In this document: one piece after another, positions 1-10,293 of the stretch | Position numbering within the stretch: the stretch's first letter is position 1 | Layout: the number at the start of each line of letters is the position of its first letter | Assembly: GCA_016719855.1 (NCBI GenBank) | Contig: JADJYH010000012.1 | Span: 1 to 62,704, forward strand | Length of the DNA stretch: 62,704 nt | DNA from: Saprospiraceae bacterium | Lineage (GTDB): Bacteria > Bacteroidota > Bacteroidia > Chitinophagales > Saprospiraceae | Reading direction: 5' to 3' | Program-made: the position numbers and the translations under genes | The notes under the pieces: model-generated | What the model saw: only the letters and a program-made list of their open reading frames with translations | Databases searched by the model: none | Told to the model about the DNA's origin: nothing

Positions 1-2776
1 CGAAAAGCGCACCCGCAAGGAAATCATTGACCAGCGCCTCGCTGAAGCAGGCTGGAAAGTGGGCGACCTTTCACAAGTGGTGGAAGAATACCATGTCCCA
101 CAAGCCTATCGAGGCGATGTGCTACAAGAACCGCAAGCGGGCTACGGTTACTCTGATTATGTGCTGCTGGGCAAAGACGGAAGGCCTCTCGCCGTCATCG
201 AAGCAAAGAAAACCAGCGTGGATGCCAGGGTAGGGGAGGAGCAAGCCAAGCAGTATTCCCTGGACATCAAAGCCCGCTACCAGTGCGACTTGCCATTCTG
301 TTTTTACACCAATGGATTCGACATCTATTTTTGGAATCTGGGCAATTTCCCGCCTCGAAAGGTTGCTGGCTTTCCCACAAGGCGAGATTTGGAGCAGTTA
401 CAGTTCCTCCGGGCGCAAAAGTCCTTGCTCGCCAACGAGCTAATAAACGCGGACATCGCTGGGCGACCCCTACCAAATCCAAGCTATTCGTTCTATTATG
501 TAAGGGCTTGAAAACAAGCGGCGTAGGTTCCTACTTGTCATGGCGACGGGGACTGGAAAAACCCGCACGGTGATTGCCCTCGTGGAGGCACTCATGCGCT
601 CCAACTGGGTAGGGCGTACGCTGTTTCTCGTGGACAGGGTTGTTTTACAGGAACAAACAGCGGATGCTTTCAAAGAGCATTTGCCCAATGTTTCTCTCTA
701 TCCGCCCCTGCCCGAGGACGGTGCAATGCCCACGGACCGTCGCGTTTACGTATTTACCTACCCGACGTTACTGAACCTGCTGCAAAGTGAAAACAACCCC
801 TTCTCACCTTTCTTTTTCGACCTCATCGTCGTAGATGAAAGCCACCGCTCCATCTATAATGTTTACCAGGACATCCTGAGTTATTTTCGATGGCATCACA
901 CTGGGACTGACGGCAACACCTACTGATGTCATTGACCACAATACCTTCAATTGTTCAACTGCGAAAATGGGCTGCCCGATTTTGCCTATTCCCTCGACCA
1001 GGCAGTGAAGGACGGCTACCTATCCGACTACGAAGTATTGCGATTCCGCACGAAGTTTCTGGAGCAGGGCATTCATCAGGGCACCATTTCGCTCGAAGAC
1101 CAAAAACGACTGATGCTCGAAGGGAAGGAGGTGGAAGAAATTAGTTTCGAGGGTAGAGACATGGAGCGCATCGTAACCAACCAAGGCACAAACACCCTTA
1201 TTGTCAGGGAGTTTATGGAAGAGTGCGTCAAGGATACCCAGGCCGGAACCCTGCCCGGCAAGACCATCATTTTTGCATGAACATCCCGCATGCTCGTCGG
1301 ATGAAGGAAATTTTTGATGAACTATACCCGCAACACGCCGGGGAAATAGCCAAAGTCATCGTCTCCAACGACCCCCGCACTTACGGCAAAACCGGCTTGT
1401 TGGCGCAGTTCAAGCGCAACGACTTACCGCGCATTGCCATCAGCGTCGGGATGCTTGATACTGGCGTGGATATACTGGAAGTGGTCAACCTCGTGTTTGC
1501 AAAACCCGTTTTTTCCTACACGCGTTTTGGCAGATGATTGGTAGGGGCACCCGCCTGCTCGACCCGGAGAATCTCAAACCTTGGTGCGGACAGAAAGACC
1601 GCTTCCTCATCATGGACTGCTGGGACAACTTCGATTACTTCAACCTGACACCCAGAGGCAGGGAGCCAAGACAGCAAATCCCGCTCCCGGTGCGCTTGTT
1701 CCGACTGCGGCTAGACAAACTGAACTTGGCAAGAGAAGGCGAAAAACTGTCATTGTTGCCAACGAAATTGAGCGACTCGAGCCATGTTGTCAGCCTTGCC
1801 TAAAAATACCATCGGTATCATCGAGCGACGGGAAGACCTCGAAAGGGTAGGGGAGGACGCCTTTTGGAAAACCCTCGACGAGGCGAAATGGAGCTGGCTG
1901 CGCGATGCCATCGCCCCATTGCTGAAATACTTGCCAGTGGAAGACCCAGACGCCATGCTGTTTGAAAAAGATGTGACAGATGCTGCTATTGCGCTGCTGG
2001 CAAACGACGAGAGCCGCTTAGAATCTGCCCAAGCCGCCATCGTGGAGCAAGTGAGCCGCCTGCCCTTGTCCATTGCAGTAGTAGCAAAGGCGCGGGAACT
2101 CATAGAGCAAGTAACTGGTGGCGCATTTTGGGCAAAGCCCACCGACGACAACTTGAACGAACTCACCGAACGACTTGCCCCGCTCATGCAGCACAAGCAG
2201 CGTTTTGCCCTGCCCATCCGGGAACTGAACCTCACCGACGCTGTGGTACGCCAGGGAACGCGTCACTTTCGGACCGGAACGCCAGGACCGTCAGCATACA
2301 GCGCTATCGTGAAATGGTAGAGAAAAAATCCGCTCGTTGGCCGCGACCAACCTCGTACTGCAACGCCTGCGAAAGGGCGAGCCTGTCAGCGATGCCGACA
2401 TCCACCACCTCGCCCGACTTTTACAGGAAGAAGACCCTATATCACCGAAAACCTACTGCGCCGCGTGTTTGACAACCGCCGGGCGGGCTTTGTGCAATTC
2501 GTACGGCATGTATTGGGATTGGAGGTATTATCGAGCTATTCGGAAGAGGTGAGGCAAGCATTTGAGGCATTCATTGCGAAGCACAGCAACCTCGGCGCTT
2601 CGCAAATTCGTTTTATCGAAATATTGAAAGACTACCTCACAGACCGCGGAAAAGTGAGCAAACAGGATTTGGTGCAAGCACCTTTTACCAACCTGCACAA
2701 AGACGGTATCCTCGGCGTGTTCACGCCCGCTCAGGTGGAGGAGATTGTAAGGTTGAGTGAACAATTGGCGGCGTGA
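1..2776 (+). CDS. hsdR: Type I restriction enzyme R subunit (HsdR), frameshifted in this sequence
   Basis: ATP-dependent translocase/endonuclease subunit of a type I restriction-modification complex. In order it shows a PD-(D/E)xK nuclease region (the SDYVLLGKDGRPLAVIEAKK stretch, nt ~150-213), Walker A MATGTGKT (nt 540-563), a DEAD-like box that reads DESH rather than the usual DEAH (nt ~833-844), motif III GLTATP (nt ~902-920), and motif VI IGRGTRL (nt ~1537-1557). A C-terminal region resembling the EcoEI-type R C-terminus ends in a stop at 2774-2776. The frame changes at least six times (near 500, 925, 1280, 1530, 1790, 2300 and 2460), but the protein text is continuous, so sequencing error is more likely than decay. 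Only a few N-terminal residues are missing at base 1; they may lie at 62695-62704 if the molecule is circular. First gene of an hsdR-hsdM-hsdS operon, 36 bp before hsdM. Confidence 0.93.
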
Positions 2777-2812
2777 TTTTGCATCTTTGCCCCAATACTC
2801 ACAAACTCACTC

Positions 2813-4396
2813 ATGCTATCCACCGAACTAAAGCGAAAAGTCAACAACCTCTGGGACAAATTCTGGGCGGGCGGCATCTCCAACCCGCTCACCGCCATCG
2901 AGCAGATTTCCTACCTGCTCTTCATGCGCCGCCTCGACGAAACCGACACCGACCGCAAGCGCAAGGCGGAATTCACGGGCGAAAAGTACAAGTCCATCTT
3001 CGAAGGCCACGAAGACCTCCGCTGGAGCCATTTCCGCAACATCCCCGACCCGATGAAAAAGCTGGAACACGTGCGGGACAAGGCATTTCCCTTTATCAAG
3101 GATTTCAATAAGGACAGCAAATCTGAGGACCTTAAGGGCAAAGACCAGCCGGAGGAAAAGACCAGCGACAGTAAGCCTGAAAAACTCAATGGCGGCAGCC
3201 AACTCTTCACCCGGCACATGAAAAACGCCGTCTTCATCATCCCCAAACCCTCGCTGCTCGACGAGGCCATTACGGCCATTGACGACATCTATGCGGAGAT
3301 TGAACGCCAGCAGGGGCAAGGGCAGGAATTTCAGGATACCCAAGGCGACCTCTACGAGTTCCTGCTCAACGAAATAAGTCGGGCGGGCAAAAACGGGCAA
3401 TTCCGAACGCCCCGGCATATCATCCAGCTCATTGTCTCGCTGGTAAACCCGCAGCTCGGCGAGAAGACCTGCGACCCCGCCGCGGGAACCTCCGGGTTCC
3501 TGTTATCGAGCTATGGCTTTGAAATAGGCACCCTCGGCGACCTCATCAAAGACCAGAAAGCTTGGGATATCCTGCGCCGCCAAAGCTTCTACGGCTACGA
3601 CTTTGACCTCAGCATGGTGCGCATCGGGCTGATGAACCTCCTGCTGCACGGCATAGACGAGCCGCATATTGACTACAAGGACACCCTCTCGAAGCAGTAC
3701 AACGAAGCTGCCCACTACCGGGTGGTGCTCGCCAACCCCGCCCTTCAAGGGCAGCATTGATAAGGGCGACATCAACACCGAGCTGCGCACCCCCACCACC
3801 AAGACCGAGTTGCTCTTCGTCGAGCGCATCTTCCACATGCTCGAAACCGGGGGAAGGGCGGGTGTCATCGTGCCGGACGGGGTGCTCTTCGGGAGTAGCA
3901 ACGCCCATAAATACCTGCGCAAACTGCTGCTACACAACTGTCAGCTCGAAGCTATCGTGTCCATGCCGGGGGCGTGTTCAAGCCCTACGCCGGGGTGAGC
4001 ACCGCTGCCCTCGTGTTCGTGAAAGTGACCGACAAGGATACTGACAAAATCAAAAAGCCCCACACCCAACAGGTCTGGTTTTACGATATGCAAAGCGACG
4101 GCTACAGCCTTGACGACAAGCGAACCCCGCTGGGCCACCACGGCGACTTGCAGGACATCGTGGAGCGCTACCGCAACCGCAGCAAAGAGCCGAACGAAGA
4201 CCGCAAGGCCAAGCACTTCTTCGTGCCGGTGCAGGAAATCATCGAAAACGACTACGACCTCAGCATCAACCGCTACAAGGAGGTGGAGTACGAGGAAGTG
4301 CAGTACGATAAGCCCGAAGTGATTATCAAACGCATGGAGGATTTGGAAGGTGAAATCAGTGGGTATTTGAAGGACGTAAAAAGCTTGATTGAATGA
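2813..4396 (+). CDS. hsdM: Type I restriction-modification methyltransferase subunit (HsdM)
   Basis: N6-adenine DNA methyltransferase subunit that also forms the core of the restriction complex. The N-terminal helical HsdM_N domain is seen at about residues 1-150 (start MLSTELKRKVNNLWDKFW). The SAM-binding motif DPAAGTSGFL lies at nt ~3473-3502. The catalytic NPPF is split by a frameshift near 3737-3750: one frame reads LANPALQG and the next reads PPFKGSID. Another frame change falls near 3970. Together the pieces give about 527 residues, normal for the family. The stop overlaps the hsdS start (ATGA at 4393-4396), indicating translational coupling. A charged insert around nt 3100-3190 (KSEDLKGKDQPEEKTSD) looks like a surface loop. 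Confidence 0.94.
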
Positions 4397-6022
4397 AGGC
4401 ATTTCCATACACTACTTTAAAAGATGTGCTTGTCCTTTCAGACAGTGGTACTTGGGGCAATGTTTTGAGTAAAGGAAAGGGGTGCCCGGCATTGCGCAGT
4501 TCTGACATTTCAGGATATAAACTGGATTTTGAGAACGTTGCCTATGTTGAAATTCCTGAAAGAGACCTGGAAAGAAAGCGACTTGAGACAGGCGATATCA
4601 TCATAACCAAGTCAAGCGGAAGCTCAAATCTGGTTGGCAAGTGCGCCATTTTTTACCCGCCTAATTAAACGGAAGATTTCTATTTCTCAAATTTCATGTT
4701 GCGTTTGCGGGTAAACCCTGAGAAAGTGCATTACCAATGGGTTTACTTCTGGCTTATTTCGGATGCGGGCAGACGGTATTTGCAGCAAATCAGCGACACA
4801 ACAAGTGGTTTGAGAAACCTGAACATCAGCTTGTATTTGAACCAAAAAATCCCTCTTCCCTCTCTTCAAGTGCAACAAAACCTCGCCTACCTCCTCGACC
4901 GAGCCGACGCCCTGCGCCGCAAGCGGAAGGAGGAACTGGCGCTGCTGGACGAGTTGGGCAGGAGTGTGTTTTTGGAGATGTTTGGCGACCCGGTGAGGAA
5001 TCCGAAAGATTGGAAAATGAAAAAGCTGCATGAAGTTGCCGACATCGTTTCAGGTGTGGCGAAAGGCAAAAAGTATGAAGGCAAAAAAACCGTCGAAGTG
5101 CCTTATATGCGGGTTGCCAATGTGCAGGATGGCTACCTGAATTTGAGTGAAGTCAAAACTATCGAAGTCTTGCTTAATGAGGTTGAAAGATACCGCCTGC
5201 AACGTGGCGACATCCTTCTGACGGAAGGCGGAGACCCCGATAAGCTCGGCAGAGGAGCGGTTTGGAAACACGACATCAAAGATTGTATTCACCAGAACCA
5301 TATTTTCAGAGTCAGAGCCAATTCCAAACTACTTTTGCCGGAATTTCTGAGCGCCCTGTTGGGCAGTGCCTACGGCAAACGCTATTTTCTCCGTGCCGCA
5401 AAACAGACGACTGGCATAGCTTCTATCAATATGCGGCAGTTGAGCAACTTTCCTGTTTTATTGCCAGATTTGAAACTTCAGCAGAAGTTTGAAAATGCTG
5501 TCGAGGATTTAGAAAAACTGGAAAAGACTCAGAAGGCACATTTGCAGGCAACCGAAGCCCTCTTCCAATCGCTGCTACATCGGGCGATGCGGGGGGAGGT
5601 GAAAGTGAACTTAGAAGTTTTTACAAAAAAAATAGAACATGGTATATTAGACGCATATTTTGAAAAAATAGCTTCAAAAATACTGGAAGATTCGAAGGAT
5701 AAGGGCTTTATAAAATTAAGTTTTGCCTCAGGAAAAAAACCAGAACCGACTAAAGAATCAATACTGAGAAGAAAATTTGCAGACCTTGTTGTAGGAGCAT
5801 TTATTGAAAAAGACCAATTCTCTTTTGAAGAATTATTTAAGGCTAATCAGCAGCATCCTGAGTTCGATTATGATACTTTAAAAAATCAGTTATTTGAACA
5901 CATTGAGAAAGGTGAGTTGTTTCAATCTTTTTCTACTAAATATAGAAGGAATATTGACGAAAGTATAGAAAATGAGACAGGAATAATATTTCTTTTTGAA
6001 CCGCCCGAAATTACTCCCCTAA
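4393..6022 (+). CDS. hsdS: Type I restriction specificity subunit (HsdS) with C-terminal extension
   Basis: DNA-recognition subunit with two target-recognition domains. TRD1 spans nt 4393-4850, followed by the conserved coiled-coil spacer (LQVQQNLAYLLDRADALRRK, nt ~4865-4925). TRD2 spans nt ~5000-5450, followed by the second spacer (LKLQQKFENAVEDLEKLEK). The canonical end HRAMRGEV is at nt ~5578. After it come about 135 further residues (nt 5605-6019) that are clearly AT-richer than the flanks and are unusual for HsdS. A frameshift near 4665-4695 splits TRD1. In the raw sequence the frame runs on into the ATPase. The junction is CCCC-TAATG (6016-6024), and one C fewer would give a TAA stop overlapping the ATPase ATG. 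I therefore end the gene at 6022. Confidence 0.86.
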
Positions 6023-7894
6023 TGCGCCTCCACACCCTCCACCTCACCGCGTCGTTTCGAGGCTTGCGGGCAGGCTTCCGTCTGCCGCCGCTTGATTTGG
6101 ACGAGCAGCCCGGCGCACTGCGTCCCATCTGCTTCGTTGGGCGCAACGGCACGGGCAAGTCGAACGTGATGGAGCTGCTGTGCGAGGTGTTTTGCTTTTT
6201 GGAAAACCTGTACCTCGGCTATGGACGGGAGCAGGAAATAGAGCCGGAAGAAGCGGAGGGTAGTTTCCCTGTGCCGCCTTCCACCAACGGAGACAGCTTG
6301 GAGCGGCTGGGTTTCATGCTGGAATATTCCCTTGCGCCCGGTGAGCAACTGCCCGAAGCTGTGCGGGTGCTTATTGAAAAGGAGGCTGGTAGCCTGCCCG
6401 TTTTCACCGTCAACGAATCGGAAACCATCGAGCCGGGCGGGGTGGGGGAGAGCGCCTATTTCACAGAAACCCAGAAAGCTCGCATCGCCCAGCTACTACC
6501 TGCCAGTGTGGTCGGCTACTCCTCGGGGTTGAATGAACTGGTGAGCAATCCTTTCCTGCGGATGCAGTTCCGCGACTACTACGAATACCTCGAAAAAGTG
6601 CGCAACGGCGATTATACTGGCCTGGAGACCATTTCCCGCCTGTTTTACTTAAGTTACGAGAGCTGTGAGCGCATTCTGCTCGCCAATTTCCTGCTCGAAG
6701 ACCCTGAGCAGATGGGTGAGTCGGAACGGCTGCGCCCCCTACGGGAAGTGTTGCGGGTGCAGGACCTGGACAGCTTTCGCATCGTTTTCGAACTGGGCAA
6801 CCGTATCGAACTGAACCCGGAAGCATTCGACCTTTCGCCGGAGGACTACGAAAAGACGGAGGGCAGTTTCCTGAAATTTCGCCAAGACGACTTATTTTTC
6901 CCCCTGCGGGAAAAGCTGGAGAACCTACTGCGCTGTGCTACTGCATGGAAAGTGGATACGGTAGAACGGACGCCCGAAGATAGCGGCTCATGGGAACTGA
7001 ACGACGGTGGCACCTTCCAGACCAATGCAGGCGCGGAGCGCCAGGTAGTCACCCTCGACTACAAAGTGACAAAGGCGACGAAGCAGGCGTTCCGCCATTT
7101 TTTCAGAGGCGATTCAAAGGCGCTTTGTTCTTTCTTCCATTGTTTGGATATGCTCAATACGCATAAGTTTACCGACTTCCAAAAGCAAGCAGTCGGCGAA
7201 GCGGGTCTGGACTTCAACATCTCCTCGTTTTTGCCCAGGCGGGCGGACGACGAACTATTGTTTTATACCACTGACCTTCGGCTGAAAATGAAGCGTGACG
7301 GCAACAAGATTGTCAGTATTCCATACACTGGCTTGTCCGATGGAGAGCACCAGTTCATGCACCTCATCGGCGCTGCCATCCTGCTCGACGAGCCGAACAC
7401 GCTTTTTGTGCTGGATGAGCCGGAGACGCATTTCAATCCTGCCTGGCGCTCCAAGCTGGTGAGCACCCTCAACCAAGTGGCGCTCGCCGATGAGGCAGCA
7501 TTATTGTTCAAAAACCAAGAGGAATATGACCGTCAGCAAGTTTTCCTACTGACCACCCACTCGCCGTTCATCCTCTCCGATTGCCGCCAGGAGAACGTGG
7601 TGAAGTTTCGACTCAATGAAAACGGAGAGCCAACAGCCGGATTGATAGAGACCAAAACCTACGGTACTTCCTTCGACATCCTGTTGCATGAGGCGTTCGA
7701 CAAGGAAGATACCATCTCTGACATGGCGAAAAGTGAAATTGATAAATACCATGAAATGCCCATGGACACTTTGGAGCAAATCGAAACCCCTGAAACGAAA
7801 AATATATCCGCTCGGTGACGGCGTGGAAAAGCTGGAACAGCTCGACCACCTGAACCGGCAAAAACGAAAAATCGAACAAGCCAAAGGCGAATAG
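6022..7894 (+). CDS. Restriction-system-associated AAA family ATPase (Septu PtuA-like)
   Basis: SMC/ABC-like ATPase of the type often found beside type I RM genes with an HNH partner, resembling the PtuA half of Septu. The start MRLHTLHLTASFRGL (ATG 6022, in a TAATG overlap) is typical of the family. Walker A GRNGTGKS is at residues ~39-47. A signature-like LSDGEH lies near residue 438, Walker B LFVLDEPETHFNP near 462-474, and a switch TTHSPF near 510. The raw frame stops at 7818, but a frameshift near 7790 (a CCCC run) gives a better C-terminus (YPLGDGVEKLEQLDHLN) ending at 7894, 20 bp before the HNH gene. It probably senses or gates activity of the nuclease partner; what it defends against cannot be told from sequence. 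Confidence 0.82.
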
Positions 7895-7914
7895 CCAAAA
7901 GCTAACAGAAGGTT

Positions 7915-8987
7915 ATGCACCGCCCGTTCAAATACATACCATCCCCCATCCAGCAACTTCACGAACATGTTGCGGAAATTGTTGGCATCTGGTGCGATGC
8001 GGCGGGGGCGTTCAGTGTTGACTTGATTCAGGATGCCGTACTGAAGGATTTGGTGGGAAAAATAGAAGTGCGTAAACAGAAGTGGCAGCAAGTGATTGCC
8101 GATATCCATGAGCTGTTTCGTCAGTTAACACCAGCCGAGCGGAAAGCCATCCGGGAGGGTTTTATCCAAAACAATCGTATCGAAGAGCTTTGCAGCAAGA
8201 CTGCCGACCCTGTCCATTACAGTGATTTGCCGGAGTTGGTGCGCCAACCCTTGAAGGATTTTTTTACAGAATTATACACGGGAGTACTGAATCGGAAGCC
8301 GTTTATTGATGCTTATAAAACCACTACGAAAGACTACTTTGACAAACTCATCGAAACCAGCGATTTGACAATCTGCCCGTTTTGCGGGATGAATTCGTTG
8401 AAATCCAAATATCAAGATGGCCGGGATGCTTTCGACCATTTTCTACCCAAAGGTACTTATCCGTTTAATGCTATCAATTTTAAGAATCTTGCGCCCATTT
8501 GTCATGAATGCAATTCCGATGAAAAATTGGCGAAAGACCCCCTGTTTGAAGGTGCAGAAAAAACTGGGCGCCGCCTCGCTACTTTTCCAGTTTCCAACGA
8601 GGTGGCGGCGGTGACGGTATCCGTTCAGTTTGAGTTGATTTGAATGCTATCAGAATAGCTTCGTTGGAACCACAACAGTTCGAGGTGAATTTGACTTGTG
8701 CCAACGTTGAAACGACCTCCACGTGGGATGCTGTGTTTGGCATTCGAAAACGTTATAACGCCAAAATTTGCCAGAAGATGAAAGAGTGGTTGCAAGATTT
8801 GCTGAAACAATATCGCCGAAGGCAAGGAAGGGGAGAGTCGCTTGAGCAGTTTCTGGATGACAAGCTGGAGGACTTCAGAGATATGCCGCTGTTGGACAAA
8901 AACTTTCTGCGCAATGCTATTTTTAGTAGGCTGCGGGAGGACGGAATTTTGGTGGAAAGTATGCAGGAAATGCTGGCTAATAATTGA
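7915..8987 (+). CDS. HNH endonuclease (Septu PtuB-like), frameshifted
   Basis: HNH/McrA-type nuclease with a zinc site. CPFC lies at nt ~8374-8385, the DHFLPK catalytic strand at nt ~8434-8450, and a second zinc pair CHEC followed by NSDEK at nt ~8500-8520. The N-terminal ~150 residues are helical with no recognised motif. A frameshift at about 8640 separates residues 1-242 from a further ~115-residue C-terminal helical part that ends in a stop at 8985-8987. It directly follows the AAA ATPase in the same orientation, the gene order of Septu (ATPase then HNH). As the last gene of the RM operon it probably acts as a second, ATPase-controlled nuclease. Confidence 0.82.
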
Positions 8988-9007
8988 GAAGGCGTCGTAA
9001 AAATACA

Positions 9008-9077
9008 GTGGTTAACCGCCATAATTTTAGTTAACGACCCGGTTAACTGCTTGATAACCAGTGGTTAACGGGTTAAT
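9008..9077 (+). promoter_or_regulatory. Cluster of GGTTAAC palindromes, operator-like
   Basis: Between the HNH gene and the next open frame are four GTTAAC-containing sites: GGTTAACC at 9010-9017, AGTTAACG at 9029, GGTTAACT at 9041 and GGTTAACG at 9063. There is also a perfect inverted repeat TAACCA-G-TGGTTA at 9055-9067. Spacing is irregular (10-20 bp). This looks like a multi-site operator for the following small HTH gene or for readthrough control, but no footprint is known. Confidence 0.45.
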
Positions 9078-9086
9078 CAACGAAAA

Positions 9087-9239
9087 ATGAAGGAGTCACT
9101 GGAACAGGACAAAAAAGCAGATGATGGGCAGCAGAGAATTTGGCTGATAATCATCCTGTTGGCAATTTTTGCGGGCATACTTTTCTTCATCGCATGGACG
9201 AAACGGCTTTTTCAGGAGAAAACATTAAAGTCCGAACTA
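9087..9239 (+). CDS. Possible small membrane protein (uncertain)
   Basis: From ATG 9087, a polar N-terminus (MKESLEQDKKADDGQQR) is followed by one strongly hydrophobic helix (WLIIILLAIFAGILFFIAW) and basic residues. The frame continues to 9407, but its later part is out of frame with the better HTH reading, so only the first ~50 residues are likely to be real. It lies directly after the GGTTAAC cluster. It could be a one-helix membrane protein or a chance open frame. Confidence 0.3.
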
Positions 9240-9609
9240 GCCAGAGGTATGGAGTTTCCACGAAGGTCTTGTCAACTGGATAAGGTTGGTGTGTCCGGAA
9301 GAAGTGAAAGCAAGGTATGTAGGCACGAAGCTCAAGAAAATCTTGCTGGGCGATGTTTATCCTCATTTCGGCAAGCCGGAGGACAGGCCGATAGACTCAA
9401 AGCATAGGAAAATCCTAACGAGAAAAGACATCAACAGAGCCTTGAGTATCGAACAAAGCACCCTCGGTCGCCGCCTCCGGGAATTGGAAGAACCACAGTT
9501 GACAATCGGAATGACCTACGAAGCTTTTATAAAACTCAGAGAATTGCCTCCCCGGCAAGTTGCCCTTATTTTGAAGTACATGGCTACCCAGGGTTACCCT
9601 ATGAAATAA
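9194..9609 (+). CDS. Small HTH-like DNA-binding protein, frameshifted
   Basis: The reading from ATG 9194 gives a helix-turn-helix-like stretch (QRYGVSTKVL, then NWIRLVCPEEV) after one frame change near 9270. It continues to a stop at 9607-9609, about 137 residues in all. A second charged segment (RKDINRALSIEQSTLGRRL) also looks like a DNA-binding helix pair. The pattern recalls small Bacteroidota excisionase or MerR-like regulators. I do not recognise a specific family. It may act on the GGTTAAC sites just upstream. Confidence 0.4.
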
Positions 9610-10293
9610 CCTTGTTTTAAGAGTTGTCTGCCCTAAGTCAGCAATCCGGCTGTTTTGTTGACATTACTATCAAAGCCCCCTTCCTTTGCAAAAAAGTATT
9701 TTCATATGGAAGATATTATGCAACAGGTCACCGTCGGCTTCAAGGTGACCGGCCTTCAAAAAAGGAAATCAAGCTGGCGCTCGTCGGATGGAGATGGATG
9801 TTTCTGGCTACCTGCGTAGCCTCACACTCGGTGGTCACGAAAAAATAATGCGGTTCACCACCGTGCCGGATGCGCTCGTCGTGCAGCCAGGTAGGGTAGG
9901 GGAGTCCATCGAAGTTTTGAAAAAACTGCTTGGCCATTATCCTGGCCATTCCTGTTCTGACATCATTGCTGCTGTGGGGCTGACCAAGCTGTGCTTGCCA
10001 TTTACTTTATCTCGCGTTGTGAAAGCTACAAGAGCATTGCCTGCGCTTAGTAGCTCAATGGTGACTTTGACGGCGAAACAAGGTGGCCCAATCAGATTTG
10101 TAAAAGATAAAAATTGGTAATGCATTACTTTTTGATGGGGTTCTATTTCTTCAACAGCGCCCTCCTTTTGGCTGCGTCAAAGTGGAAAAGACCCGTCTCT
10201 TCGAATTAGCCTCTTCGAGCAACTGTATGGAATGGAGAGTATTCTTGGCATACCGATACCATTGCCTTCCTTTATCTTTGTTGACGCCTACAA
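9610..10293. other. Region without a convincing gene
   Basis: Short open frames occur on both strands (for example + 9788-10120 and - 9740-9949) but none shows a recognised motif, a good ribosome-binding site or a continuous protein text. The last ~150 bp (10144-10293) resemble 12864-13008 downstream of the second TPR gene, so this part belongs to the duplicated 3' flank of the TPR genes. Confidence 0.5.

Noticed and set aside
4696..7818. A genuine HsdS-AAA ATPase fusion protein of 1040 residues
   Set aside because: The join is a CCCC run with a TAATG overlap if one C is removed; both halves have normal family starts and ends.
9740..10125. Small genes on either strand after the HTH gene
   Set aside because: Overlapping short frames on both strands, no motif or ribosome-binding site, partly in the duplicated TPR flank.
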